This document shows positions 1-12,543 of a DNA stretch of 64,000 bases, one piece after another (position 1 is the stretch's first letter; every line of letters starts with the position of its first letter). The stretch lies in contig CM114274.1 of NCBI GenBank assembly GCA_050084515.1, positions 38,502,001 to 38,566,000 on the forward strand, given 5' to 3'. A program made the position numbers and the translations under genes. Origin of the DNA: Blasia pusilla (lineage: Eukaryota; Marchantiophyta; Marchantiopsida; Blasiales). The notes beneath the pieces are model-generated. The model was not told the origin of the DNA and made no database searches. It worked only from the letters and a program-made list of their open reading frames with translations.

Positions 1-1327
1 TATCCCGGAGAAGGGTCGATTGACGGGGGGCGGAGAAAGCACGTCGGGGTAATCCTGGGGTTAGAAATTAGTTAGGGACTTGCGGGTGGGTTAGGAGATA
101 ACGGGTAGGTTAGGGCGTTTGGGGGTTCCCAATTAGTGGGAGCCCCTAAGCCCGGAGCAATTAGTGCACCGGGCTTTGGCAATATCGCTCTCCACCTCCG
201 TTTGGGCCCTATGCGCCTCTAGCCCTGCTCTGCCTCTTCCACTTTGGCTACTTCCATCCTCCTTCTACCAACTGCCGCGCGGTGCCCTATGCACCACCTC
301 AACCTTGTTGGAGCCATAATGGCTCTTTCCCCCATCCTTGTGCGTAACCCCTGCACGGGCCCATAGTCTCGCTAATCCTGGCTCTAGGGCGCGTTGCCCT
401 ATGCACTCGGCCAGAAGCTCTTCACTCAGCCCACTTCCAGTCCCAGCTCCAAGGTTTCCCGACTATGCCTATTCTCTCCTTCTTCCTTGGCCCTTCTACG
501 CCTCCTGCGACTACGTGCGTACAGCGGCCCTATGTGACTGTGCGACCTACAACGCCCATGACCTAGCCTAGCCGACCTCCTCAAGGTGGCTGCAATTCCT
601 GACCTAATGCGTTCTCTCTCTCTCTCGACACTCTTTCTGGATTCTCACAACGCTCACTCGCGCCATACCTCCCGCTACACTCTACTATTCTCCTCCGTCA
701 TCGTGCACCAACAGAATCCTAGAAAAATGGGCAACACCTCCGCGCACAACCTTCTGAACAGAAAAATGATCACACAATGGACATACACACGTCTCCAGGG
801 GCTCCCCACCGAGTTAACTCGCTTGCCTACTTGCAACCAACGAATTCCCCCTGCCCCCTCACATCTTTCTCATATAAAATCAAGAGTAATAAAAATGGCT
901 CACCCGGCCTAAAACTCCACTCATGAATCTACATGGGCATATCAAACCACATCCACCCTCTGCTATGAGGGAATCCGGACGCTAGTACCCTAACTCCTAC
1001 ACACCCACACACGTCTATGCAAGAGAGGCCCTTCTAAGGCTCAACATGAGAAATATGGCTTGGGAAAGCCATCTTCCTCACTCTTATACCCTTGGAAAGA
1101 GCCAAAAGGCTCTTCCCCCAAAAATAGCCCTACCAACAATAACGTGCGTCCCACCTGACGGACTAAAACCAAAATAAGGAAATCGTCATAAACGACGTTC
1201 TCGACACAACAGACCTGTCGCCAACTTCATCCAACATCTCGAGACAAAGTTCCACCCAAACAGCCCACTGACTGTCTATGCCGTCGACGCGACATAACTC
1301 TACCTACGTCAAAATAAGATTATGAAA
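1..1327. other. 5' end of window, no gene recognised
   Basis: No reading frame here resembles a known protein; the short frames are proline- and serine-rich artefacts of CT-rich sequence. The stretch has mixed base composition. An octamer GCCCTATG recurs at 206, 284, 396 and 527, each time within a broadly similar C/T-rich context, which suggests an old, badly decayed tandem repeat. A short hairpin (AGCCCGG / CCGGGCT) lies near 150-176. I see nothing else that can be named. Confidence 0.4.
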
Positions 1328-1545
1328 AGATGAACCTCTTTTCATGAGGCGGTGGAGCTATGGTTCTCCTTGTCTTGTGAGTAATCAAAATCTCATTGGG
1401 AGAGTGGGTTAGAGAGAGAGATGAGAGCTTGGTTGTTTTATGATTTAATTGGAGATGTTTTAATAAACAATTGTCTATGTGTTAAGATGCCAAGAGTCAG
1501 TATAATATCTTGATTTTATATATATGTTTTTGGTGATAGTATTAT
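1328..1545 (+). repeat. Partial LTR, sense orientation plus, head-to-head with next copy
   Basis: Read on the plus strand this segment matches the sense strand of the LTR family found at 28123-28746. Shared landmarks are GAGGCGGTGGAGCTATGG near 1349, GAGAGTGGGTT near 1400, and ATTGGAGAT near 1448 followed by GATGCCAAGAGT. Only the downstream part of the LTR is present. It abuts an oppositely oriented copy at about 1545, so the two form an imperfect inverted repeat. The family assignment is by eye and clear; the exact ends are approximate. Confidence 0.6.
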
Positions 1546-1710
1546 GCACATACACATCACCACACAACATACATGTCTGTCATCGAAGATACACACAAAA
1601 ACACAAGATCCCATGATAACTTATGGCATCCAAACATCGAGACGATCGGGTACCAGAATGTCTCCAATAAATCAAAGTTCACTCTCAACAATATCTCTCC
1701 ATGATGCACA

Positions 1711-1756
<46 letters not shown>

Positions 1757-2113
1757 CAAACAAAACCCACTCTCCTAATGAGACGTTTGGGTTACACACA
1801 AGTGCAAGGAGGACCATAGCTCTGCCGCCTCATGCCAAGAGGTTCAAAAAAGAGATAATGAACCCCAAAGTTGTCTCTCCTTGGGTATGCCCTCTTCCCT
1901 CTCCCAAACTCTCTCCGTGGTAACTTACATGACACGCTTGATGTGTCTCGCATGTGACTTCCCACTTCCCAAAGTGGAAATTCAACTTTACTCAAAATAG
2001 TAACTTAACTACCTATGGCCTCAAAAGATCATCCTCCACCTCCTAAGGGTGTACTCCACTATCCTCGAATGCGTTCTACTAGATCTTGTTAATCTATCTT
2101 AGCAGACGAGACA
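1546..2113 (-). repeat. Solo LTR of the 28-38 kb gypsy family
   Basis: The plus strand here runs colinear with the left LTR at 28123-28746. It opens with TGCACATACACAT, continues with CATGGCATCCAAAC-type sequence and CCACTCTCCTAATGAGACG, then CCGCCTCATGCCAAGAGGTTC, and ends near GACGAGACA. No internal retrotransposon domain follows on either side, so it is a solo LTR or LTR relic. It holds a CT microsatellite at about 1710-1751 that the other copies lack at that length. Divergence from the 28 kb copy is substantial, so it is old or from a subfamily. Confidence 0.7.
1709..1752. repeat. (CT)n microsatellite
   Basis: An uninterrupted CT dinucleotide run of about 40 bp lies inside the solo LTR. 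It creates an artificial serine/leucine reading frame on the plus strand and an arginine/glutamate frame on the minus strand. Neither should be read as coding. Confidence 0.95.
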
Positions 2114-4290
2114 AAAGCGATAAATATTGTATAACGATGTGTATACGAATAATATGGTTTTTTTTCTTATATGCATCATTCTATGAAATAGTAAATGTAT
2201 ATACGATCAATACACTTATGTTACCTAACTTGTTGCCATTTTATTTTTGTAGTTCTCATGTTTACTCCCTCCCTTGGATGTTTTTCATTTTGCTTTCTAA
2301 ATAAAGTGAAAGATTTGTCATAGATAAGATAAGTTGCTTTCATCAAAGGGCTAGCTAATTTCAAGATGCGCTTGTTTCCAAGTGAAGAAACAAGGAGAGA
2401 GTGTAATTTCTTTACGTGGAAAAAGAGACGATGGATGATATGGCATAAGGGTATAGGTTGAGGCCATGCATATGAAGAAACTAGTCATTGCACGCTTTGA
2501 GATGGGTCATAATTCAACACAATCATAAATGTCGTTTCCAGTTTTTTTTTCCTTTCAACTCATCTTGATTTTTTAGTATTTAACCTTTTAATTTAATCCC
2601 TCCTGACTTTTAAAATGTACATTCCTACGCCAACCATGCCCTAAACCCATCCCTTTCAAACCCTTTTCCATATTCCTCCCCACTGCTCCTCGACCAACAC
2701 CAACTAATCCCCACATTCTAAACCTTCCCAACACTTTTTCCACATTCTCCATCGATTAAGTTGTGGTGCACCACGAAATAGACACTTCCTGCCCCATCTT
2801 CTGACACACCCCATGGTACCCAGATTTTGAAACCTGGCGTCATGTAGCTGTCCTTAAGAGAATCTCTAAGTCGTTGCAGCCCCACATTTACATACTAGTA
2901 GACGCTGTCCCTCACAGAACTTCATAGCTCTCAAAATTTTGAAGTGTTATTTCAGAATCAAATTTGAAGGATCCTATTGATTGAAAATGACTCTGGAAAA
3001 TGAAAAGACACTCCTATAATAATATAAATTTCTCAGGAACATTTACTCGATTTCTTAGCTCTCTGTTCCAATCTCCAAAGGACAAATGGTTCCTTACAGA
3101 TATGAAGTGTCTCTGGTCGGCCTGCCTACCTTGGGCGACGGCTTTTGGTCGTTTGCAGCCACAAGATTTCCTCTAGCCATAGCCCACTACGAGAGAGTGA
3201 ATTACATACTTCACTCTGACCAGGACAATCTGCAGTTCTCTGCAAAATTGGTATTCATGCAAAGCAGGAAGGAGATGATTCAGATTCTTCTTGACGGGAG
3301 AACAATCAAAACAAATCATTCAAAAGACTCGGGTGAATTCAAAACCCATCACATTTACTGAGAACAAGATTGTTTTATTAGTCTAAGAGAACCTTACAAA
3401 TGAGCTTCAATGAAAGAGCCACATTCAAGAGAGCATTTCAGCCCCTAGTGGACTGACGATGCTCACCTCTTATTGCATAGCAATATCCCCTCTACATATA
3501 TCCTAGCCGTTACCTGCCTCATTTGAGTAAAAAGGGGCAAGGGGCAATACCCCCACTGCAATTAGCAAAACTGGAGTGTGACATTGGCAGGCCAGCATAG
3601 AGAAACCAGAAATGGGTCCACTATGCTGTTCAAACCACCCCAAACAGCAGATGGCACACCTTCATTTCCTACACTAATTCTCTTTTTCATCATTGTCATT
3701 GTCGCACCGTGCTCCACAGCAGCACCCAAACACAATCTCCAACCCATCAAAGTCACCTTAAGCCTGACTGTGTGGTCAAGCCCCTTCAGAGGAATTGATT
3801 ACCAACCAAAAAGGCAGCAAACATGACACCTGTCGCCTCCAACCAAGAGGGCATAAACAAGTGACTTGAAACACATTCCAGAACTCCAAATTCTCCTTTG
3901 ATAGACTCATAAGAATTGTCACTCTGCCCCTCGAGTGGTGATTGCATTCACCTCCCTTATTCCGAAATAATCAAGAGTCTTTGACTCAATTATGTTACAT
4001 AATAAAGCCTGAATATACACGCCTCATTTGTAAGTGTCAGTAAGACTGCCTCTGCCCCAGAAGGCTTTAGGGCGTCAATCCTGTTCCTGTGAACCCTAGT
4101 CATGCAAACACGGGTTGGGGCACAGCATACTTTCATCGCCATCCAATGGTCTATCTCCTCGCCGACTACAGTAATGTACACCACCTGTTCAGATTCTAAC
4201 TTTTCGGGAATATTCAACCCAATGCTTTCCTTTCCAATCGAAAGTATGAGCAGAAAATCAAGGGTCCACATTAGCCAAGCTCTGCAGATG
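2114..4290. other. Intergenic stretch and PP2C 3' flank
   Basis: No confident gene. The plus-strand frame at 3086-3361 (91 codons) and other frames of 60-105 codons show no family I recognise. The part just below 4291 must contain the 3' UTR and polyadenylation site of the PP2C gene, which is transcribed leftward; I cannot place the cleavage site. The sequence is AT-rich from 2100 to 2600 and more balanced afterwards. Confidence 0.4.
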
Positions 4291-7200
4291 TCAAGGAACG
4301 GAGTCATTTAGACATTCTTGAAGGTTACGCAATCCTTCAGCTGATATACTCCTTCTAAATCTGGGGGTCCAACCTCCAAGCCTGGGTGGAGCGTCTGCAG
4401 AGAAACAAACAGTGACCACCGTCAAATTGTCACCAGTATCACGCAGAAGGGCTTCAGCTACCAACTGTTTAGAACAGAGTTCGGGATCGTTGTGCTGCTG
4501 TAACTTCTTGCGTGCAAAGTCCACTGCATTTTGGCTGGTGAAAACATCCCACAAGCCATCACAGGCAATGATTAGGAATTCATCTTCCGCCGTCAATGTC
4601 GCTTGCTGCAGCTCTGGTTCTGCACTCAGGGGGCCATCAGCTGGCCCATCCATATTGAGGTCCTTGAGCCCTACCATATGCCAGTCCCCAAGGGCTCTCG
4701 CAACTGCCAACTGACCATTCAGATAACCATCATCTACGAATCCCCCCACTGCCTCAATACGACTTCTCTCAACGGCACAACAAGGTTTGTGGTCTCTTGA
4801 CATATTGACTGCCTTCCCACGCTTAGAGAGAACAGCTCGACAGTCACCCGCATTTGCCACGAGCAGAGTGCTGCAAAAGTTAATTTAACACCTTTAGTCA
4901 GCAACGAGCTACTCATCAAATTAATATGCAATTAATCATTTAATATGCAACAAAAGCTGATTACAGTCAACATTTAGTACAAATATCACATAATTCTCTC
5001 ATAACCCCATCACTAATCTGACCCATAGAGCCTACACAGCAAGAATCTACAGTGCCGAAGTGACACATATTTACAAAGCCAGCAGAATGGCTTTGTAAGA
5101 CCCAGAACATACCTTCCAAAAACCATCGCCGTGAGGGCAGTTGTGCCTGAAGCCCAATCCTCATTAACCAAGCATGCTCTTGCAAATTCACGATCTGTCT
5201 TAAAAAATGCATTTTTTACTGCTTCCCCCAGACTTCTAGGAAATGCCACATCCTCCAGAAAATTTCTGACCAGATGATCTCTGACAAATTTAGCTGCCTC
5301 CTTTCCTCCATGTCCATCAAAAACCTGCCCAACATATAGCATTCAGTACTCCACACAGCACCACATTGCTTTCCCAGAACAAGCTAAAACGTCATTGGTT
5401 ACTTTCTACTACAGTAATTGTAGGCAGCACAAAGATCCACAGATACAAAATAACTTGAGACTAAATACAGCAGTCTCGTTTAAATAATCTCACTACTTCA
5501 AAATTACTAATCACGGACAGTGGAAACCATTTGTGGAAAACAATACTATATGCAGATAATCAAGGAAATACACACAGCTTCTTTCAAACTAAAGGCTTGA
5601 AGTCAAAACTAAAACATGTCTGGGTGACAGCTATAAGCTAGGATACTCAAGTGAACACCATAGGATAGTTATCTAGAGGACACATTGGAGAATTTTTGGA
5701 GTCTGAGGTGCTAGAAATTCCAAAATTCTCTGGTAAAAATCAAACTAGCATTCTAAGGTTTGGCTACAGTCAACATTCCATAGATGCTACTAAAGAACTT
5801 GAACCAACTCCTCTCCTGACGCATCTAGATCATGGGCCTCCGCCAGCGGACAATTCAAACTCTGACAGAAAAAAACCAAGTTCCGATAAAAATGTAATAT
5901 TATGACAGCATTAATCACTAGGATACCCACCGCAAACAGGATTTCTACATACAAAACTGAACCAAAGCTTTTCCAGGCATTCATAGTCAGTTCCTTGTAG
6001 AATCCATCCAAAGTTAGGACCCATGCCTTGAAAACTGAACACTGCTAAGTAGACCACTACCTTCTCAATTATCTCAAAATGTTGCAAGAACCACGAACCA
6101 CTTACAAACATGTGATATTCCTGCACTAACACTCATCGTGCATTTCATTATTCAAGGACCTCCGAACACATAGTTCTGCTTATGCTGTTACTTTGGTTTC
6201 TTACCAAGCTAGGATCCCAACCCTCAAAACCATCAGAGGGTGCACAATTAACGAGAAGGTATGTATGTACAAGCACTCTAGTGCTTCCTTCAAGACTTGC
6301 CACAAAAACACTTTGAGTCTACCCTCAGTACTTCAGATTTGTCCTAGGCTTGTGTTCTCACAACAGAAAGAAGATTCAAGACCCAATCACACCCACACAG
6401 TATCTGGATGCCATAGAATTTCCACCTGACTATATTCAACACACCTGCTCCTGTTATAGTCGAGTCCACAAACATATGGGCTTTAACTGGCGAAAAGATA
6501 GCGATAGTACCATAAACTACAGGAAAATTCACATGAGCTACTCATGTGTTCATGCAAGGACATGTGCCAAGTATCAAACGGGGTACAGTTCATGAAAAGG
6601 GCATTTAAGAGCAACCATAAGCGCTACTTAGAGGATTTGATGGCCAGCAAGTAAATCTTCATATCTTACTATCCCCTATATGTTCCGACCTTGTACCAAA
6701 CCATACATTGAACAGCACAACCTCACACCTTTCCAAGTTGAACTCTTAGGATCACAGAGGGTACCAACAAAAACAGTTCCAAAACGCAAGACTTAGTTCT
6801 TACCCCATAAAAGGCTCCAGGACCACCCCGTATGCTGACCACATCACCTCCAATGAACTGACTTCTTGCATGCCGAGCCAGGTCATCGATGCATACATGA
6901 GTATCTTCCATATTCCGGCGTGTTCCAATATCCATGCATCCACCTGACCGGATCACTGGCATATATTCGTCTTCAGATTGACCCATACCCTTGATGGCTG
7001 GTTCTTCACGTAATTCCGTTTCCACCTGAATTCAACATAAATCGTATTCAGACCGAAGTCCCAATCATATCGTCACACAAATATGAATTGCTTCGGAACA
7101 ACACTAGCCCAACTTCCTCAGGCGTATGCTACTCCTGCCATAGAACTTGCAAACTAAGTAGAAATTAAATCCACTAAGGTTGATCCGAGAGAATTTTCCC

Positions 7201-8169
7201 TAAATGATAGGTACGTTCAAAAGTCTAAGTCAGCCATAACATGGGTGACTGGATCCAAAGCACCCTTCCCGAATGAGGTTATCCCAAAACATCAGAACCA
7301 AACTTTGGCGTGTAATTGAAACATGTGGGAAAACCTGACTAACCAGATCCCTGGCCTTATTTGCTTTTAACCAAGCAGAGATCAGACGAGAATAAGAGAA
7401 GAAGAGGGATTTTGCTTTTACAGACTGAGGGAGGTAACGGATATAGAACCCAGGTTTTGAGGATTGGATTTGGAAAACTTTGACGAAAATAACACGGAAG
7501 AAGAACACGTGTGGAAGGGTGAGAAGAAGGGTAACCGATTGTACGAGATCTCGACATAACTTCACTAATGGATGCAGTTGATTAAATAGAGCATAAACTG
7601 GGAAACAAAACTACACAGAGCTCAGGGTTTGCTCTAGCAGAAAGCTCGAAAAGGAGTAGTTTTGAGTCTACAAGAAAATGTTGGGAAAGTCAACTCTATG
7701 AAATCTCTCCTAAATGTTCCCTCCGGATGCGGTAAAATAAAAACTGTGCGGACGACAATATCTGCGACGAGTGACGCACAAAAAAATTAACCTCCAAGGC
7801 ATCATCTTCGAAGTGATGCACACTGGATCTGTGCACATTAAAAGCTTCAAAAACAGTTTCGGGGTATCAACCAGTCGGGATTTTAAAATGTAGGCGTACC
7901 GAATCAGATTGTGACAAAACTGAGGTAAGGCGGGTCGTGCTAACGCATCGCCTGACAGTTGACGCGAGAGGTCCGGCAACGGGGATAGGCCTTGGCGGCC
8001 GACTTGCTCCCTCGCGATCTTTCCTATTATTCTCCAAAGTAGATTCACTATTATCCACCGCACCGCCGTTCTCCTTGATGGTACAAACAGGGAGAGGCTC
8101 CAAATGAGGAGGCTTGTAGGCTCCCTCTAAAACGCTCACAGGGTGTGTAATATCGGTACCGGCTGCCAT
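4291..8169 (-). CDS. Protein phosphatase 2C (plant PP2C, DBP1/PP2C49-like), 4 exons
   Basis: Mn/Mg-dependent serine/threonine phosphatase of the PPM family. Four coding exons read on the minus strand: 8169-7900, 7025-6804, 5324-5113 and 4870-4291, joined at GT-AG sites in phases 0, 0 and 2, giving 427 residues. Visible motifs: RNMEDTH (residues 127-133), the metal-binding VFDGHGG (165-171), ASGTTA (222-227), [12 protein letters not shown] (239-250), ARALGD (292-297), ACDGLWDV (337-344) and the final GDN (381-383). These cover the standard PP2C catalytic core, with all expected metal aspartates present, so the enzyme should be active. The first 90 residues are a low-conservation N-terminal extension without a clear signal. 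The ATG at 8169 is the first in an open frame and is followed by a good exon 1 donor (TCG/GTACGC). Overall length and motif spacing resemble the Arabidopsis DBP1/PP2C49 type; assignment to that clade is inference. Confidence 0.93.
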
Positions 8170-10200
8170 TAATGCCTCTATTAGGCATGAACGTCTTTAG
8201 CATTACCCTGTGTATCTGACGAGTCCACCCTTACTCGCGACTCAATTTCTTCAGCTATTCCTCCAGATTTCAACGCCTCAACACAATACCTATCCCTCGC
8301 TCGCCACTCTTAAGACGTTCTGTGCAACCTCCTCTCACTACAGTAACCCTGGCCTTCTTTGAATATCTCTCGTGCAGATATTTTTGCCCTACCCTATTTA
8401 TACTCAGAATCTCGGAAGCGCCCCACGTTACTTGAAACGTCTCAAAGGGGGAATGCCGGGCAAGCCGTGTGCCGTGTCCCTTCCCTGTCGTTCGATGACC
8501 TCCTTCACAGTCTCCCCTCCCGAACGGTGCCCTGAAACCCTTGCAAAGTGTCGTCTATGCGCTGAAACAACAATCACTAAATCAAGAAATTTCGCACTGA
8601 TCGGCGTACTTTCCAGCCTCCCTGTTGAACGAGAAGCCGAACGCTTCTAGGCTGTACAACGACACGCAACAATCCACAAAAACTCCTCTGCTCTCCTCTT
8701 TCCTTATTCTCGTCGTCCTTTCAACAAGCCTCTCTGATCTACGATCACAACCGAAAAACTCAGGCGCCTTTTCTACTTCTCCCTTCGATCGAACCCCGTC
8801 GTTATCTCTCGCCCCTCGGTAAATCGTGAGTTTTCAGTGCCTCTCTCCGCCCTTTCTCTCTCTCTCTCCTCTCTCTCCTCTTGTGTGTGTATGTTTGTCT
8901 GTCTGTCTGTCTGTCTCTCTCCCTCCCTCTCTCTTTGTCTCTCTCAAATGTGTACCCTCCGTCTCCGCCGAAGGAAGAGTAGATTAAAAAAAAGAATGAA
9001 GGCCTCGGAAAGGCCGAGCGGCATCACCGAAGGGCTTTCCCTGGGAGGTCCCCGAGTCCAGCTAGCAAGCCAAGCCAAGCCAGGCCAGGCCAGAGGGACA
9101 TTCTTAGAAGTAACTCTAGCTATCTCTCTCTCTCCAGTGCGTGGAATTTACCCCCGTGGTAAGAAAAAGCCGCGTCAAGAAAGGGTAATTGGTCCCGTTC
9201 CTCCCGATATCGCCCACCGCAATTGCTTGCTTGCGCTCGTCCCGTCCTGTCCTGTGCTGCTTCCGTGTCTAACCACGAAGGCTAACTGACGACCCCGCGA
9301 GCTCGCTCGGTCCTTCCTCGCGTCCTTCGCGTCATCGGGTTGTCGGCCCACCGCGTTAACCGCAGTCAAGTTCAGTCAACCCGTGCCCACCGAGTCTTGT
9401 CATGACAGGGATCCCCGTCCGGTCCTCCCACCCGGAACAAGAATATGCCCGTCGGACAGATGCGAGGTGTAGAAAATTTCTCAACTCCCTGCAGCCGCTC
9501 ATCGTCACGACACTTGGCAGATCTCCGTCGATCGACTAGTTAACTCCCTCGACACTTCTGAAGTAAACCCAACTAAACAACGCCGGGAAGGGTCCGTCTT
9601 TGGACACAGGCGCCGTTTGACGGCACCGCAATGGCCAACTTAGGATGCGATTTTAAGTCGGCGATCTCCCTGCTAAATCTGATATCGGAGTCAAATTTAG
9701 CGGGGATCTCTAAAAGCCCAGGCACGCTCTGCGAGTAGTAAGGCGTCGCTGCCAAATATGGAACGACGGCTCGGAGCTTGTCGTACATTCGCGCTCTCGC
9801 CGCAGTGGAGGACAGGCAGCGGCGGAAAAGAAAAGACGACTAGTGTAGTGGGTGGCATTCGCATCGTGGGTGGGTTAACAATGCTGTCTGGACACTCCGT
9901 AGGGGTAGGTGGTTCTGCCTGTACCGGACGCCGGAAGACGTAAACCGGGGCCCCCCCGCGTACACGCAACGTGGCTGGAACGCCGGAGCTTGAAGTGTTT
10001 GTTTGCGTCGACGTCGAGGCAGGGACGCCGTAACGGCATTCCATCGCGCTAAGTTCACTGGAGAGGGTTAACTCAGAGGAGGTTCCGATGGACGTCCCTT
10101 CGCGAGTACGCGGACCTATTTTGGGCGGTTGATCGTTATCAAATAGGAGAACTAGGAAGCTAAATCGTTTGTTCATGGGAACAAGCGAAATGGCATTACG
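8170..10200 (-). promoter_or_regulatory. Probable 5' UTR/promoter region of the PP2C gene
   Basis: GC-rich sequence lies immediately upstream of the PP2C start. It carries pyrimidine-rich tracts (CT repeats at 8853-8885, GTCT repeats at 8897-8917, more CT to 8945), as is common in plant 5' leaders and core promoters. I cannot place a transcription start or TATA box. Reading frames here, including a 159-codon minus-strand frame at 9697-10176, show no family I recognise and may reflect base composition only. Confidence 0.35.
8853..8945. repeat. CT/GTCT microsatellite cluster
   Basis: Blocks of CT dinucleotides, a TGTG run and five to six GTCT units follow one another. The cluster lies about 700 bp upstream of the PP2C start codon, so it could be in the 5' leader or promoter. 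Confidence 0.9.
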
Positions 10201-10330
10201 GTACTAAAAACAAAAAAATTATCAACCTAGTGTGTTCATAAAAATAAATCTCTATCCTTTCTTATTTCCTTCCCATTCCTCCCTCTCCCTTTAATTGACT
10301 TTACTTTTCCGGGTTGGTCGTGGCCTCTTT

Positions 10331-10566
10331 GGACCCGGTCCCATGCGGTCGGCGCCATGCCAAGTCGCAGTCAGGGTTGTTGCGATTGTCATGTTGTCTC
10401 CTTCTCGTCGGTTGGAAATAGGTGGTAATACGGTCGCAAACTTTGCGCCCTGTGTTTTGACGGCGAGAATTAGGTTCAGGTCCCATGAATGCTATCCGTC
10501 GGATCAAGAAAGATGTGGAACCTTGGGGCCGGGTCCTGGCGACCTCGGCGGCATGGGACCGGGTCC
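10331..10566. repeat. 236-bp segment with 16-bp perfect terminal inverted repeats
   Basis: GGACCCGGTCCCATGC at 10331-10346 is exactly matched in reverse complement at 10551-10566. Homology continues inward at lower identity (GGTCGGCGCC against GACCTCGGCGGC). The segment is flanked on both sides by TTT, which could be a 3-bp target duplication but could also be chance. A non-autonomous DNA transposon or a foldback element are the likely readings. Confidence 0.5.
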
Positions 10567-12492
10567 TTTGAGTCCCCCTTTATTTTATTTAAGTTATGTC
10601 CATAACTAACTCCCTCCACTTCTTCTCTTAGTATCTTGATTCCTATGTATACTTTCTTTACGGATTCCTTTAACTTGAGCTAGTTGTTTTCAAGTTTTAA
10701 ACTTGTCTTCCCATCTTCTTGTTTCTTCTTCCCCTCCTCTTCTCCTCAAGATAGTAGCATATGAGTTTGAGTATTCATCCATCTTTTGAACTAAAATCGG
10801 ACACAATTGAACTATAGTAAAACTAGGCTCTCAAAACTATTTAATATACATTGTGCTAAACTTGAAGTCCATTTCACCCTTTTCTTCAAGTTTATAATGA
10901 GCACTAACGAAACTAAATATTGCAAACACATACCTCAAAAAAATGCATTACGCTATATGAAATGGATCCCCATGTTGAAGAAATTCATATAATGGTTCGT
11001 ATGCGATCATAACTCTTCAAATTTTGATAGAAATCAATACTCTCATTCGAAAATGAAGTATTTGAATTGAACTCACGTATATGTGTTGTGAAGATTCTAA
11101 ATTGCTATGATACGATCATGAAGAGATGTTGGTTTTAGAACCCTCGTATCCGGATAAATAGTAAAGTATGATCTTAAGAAATTTGAAAGTGGAGGAATTT
11201 ATCATAGTACTCTTTGATGCATCTTAAATGTATTTATTGATGCTAATGATAGACTAGATAAGTTTACATTTCTATAAAATATGCAGATTTGGTCAAACTA
11301 TATATATGTTACAATACTTGCACACTCTACAAGTTTGTAATAAACATTTAGTATTGGTTTTTATGAGCAAGTAACCATTCTAGGTCCCTTCTATTGAGTT
11401 AATCGACATCAGTGTGTGATCACTTAAATTTTGATAGGCTTTGTATCTCCATTCCAATTAGAAAGACCGAAATAAGGATAAGCATGAAATTGATGTGTGT
11501 ATTTCATGCTAAATCAATTGCATGAAGTTAGTTTTTTAAACCTCCTTTGATAGTAGTATCTATACTATTGAAACAAAGTGCATATGCAACTAAATCACCA
11601 ACTCGTCAACACATGAAAAAATATTTTCTCCAACCATTCATTGCATCTAAGGGATCTTAAGGATGAGAGAGTGGGAAATTAAGGGAGGTTCTCCACTACT
11701 CCAAAATATGATTTGTGCAAGTAATATACGCTATCATTCCAATAAGAATTGATCCATGCCTAGCTCAAACATAATCCTAGAAGATTATGGTTAAAACATA
11801 TTTATAATGAGAGAACATGAACGTGGTTGCATTGGAGGTGTTTAGTGAGGAATCACATCCCATCGACTATCTATAGGAAGTAAGTGGGTACCTCCTTACC
11901 CGTTCACATATCCCACCATTTAAAATGCATGTTATACTAACTAAGTATGTGAAGGGGTGTCATAGTGAGGCTATTGTCCACAAGTGTGGAAAAATCCATA
12001 GAATGTCAAGGTTCCTCATCTAGTAATCCTCACATATATTTTTTCCATAATGAATGAAATTTATATGCGATTAGGCTTCTCTCCATTTTGTTCCCATTCG
12101 TGCCATGATGACACACCCTATTTTATTGCACTAATTTGGGATGTGAACTTTTTATCAATACTTCATTAGTTCATACACAATATTAGAAAACACAAGACAA
12201 GACTTGGACATGGCAAATTCACAATTTTGGCATCGGAATGAATGGTCAATGGCATCCATCTTACCATGAAATCCACTTGTATATGAACTTGTGGGATTCC
12301 TTGGAACTATACTATCCTAAAACATAAACTCTCCTCATCATTGCAAACCCTTCCCTTATTTTCACTACAAGGAACTTTATTTGCTTGTGGTTGATTTGCA
12401 AGTCTAATTATCAACTTTGTTGCTACTTTGTGATACTATTTGAAAGTGCAATTTATACGACTGGCTTGATACTAATTTATGAATGAGGCTAG

Positions 12493-12543
12493 CTTGCAAT
12501 TTCTCGGACTCGCAAGTTGTTTACGAGTCCGAGAATTTGCAAG
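12493..12543. repeat. Hairpin with 20-bp arms
   Basis: The arm CTTGCAATTTCTCGGACTCG (12493-12512) pairs with 12524-12543, with one mismatch in 20 and an 11-nt loop. The surrounding 200 bp is full of short CTTGCAA/TTGCGAG motifs in both orientations, suggesting a foldback-type element whose outer ends I cannot define. Confidence 0.7.

Noticed and set aside
60-125. GGTTAGG-like words near the window start, as possible telomere repeats
   Set aside because: They are few, irregular and not in tandem.
1544-1819. 91- and 86-codon frames on opposite strands
   Set aside because: Both lie in a solo LTR with a CT microsatellite; mirror-image artefacts.
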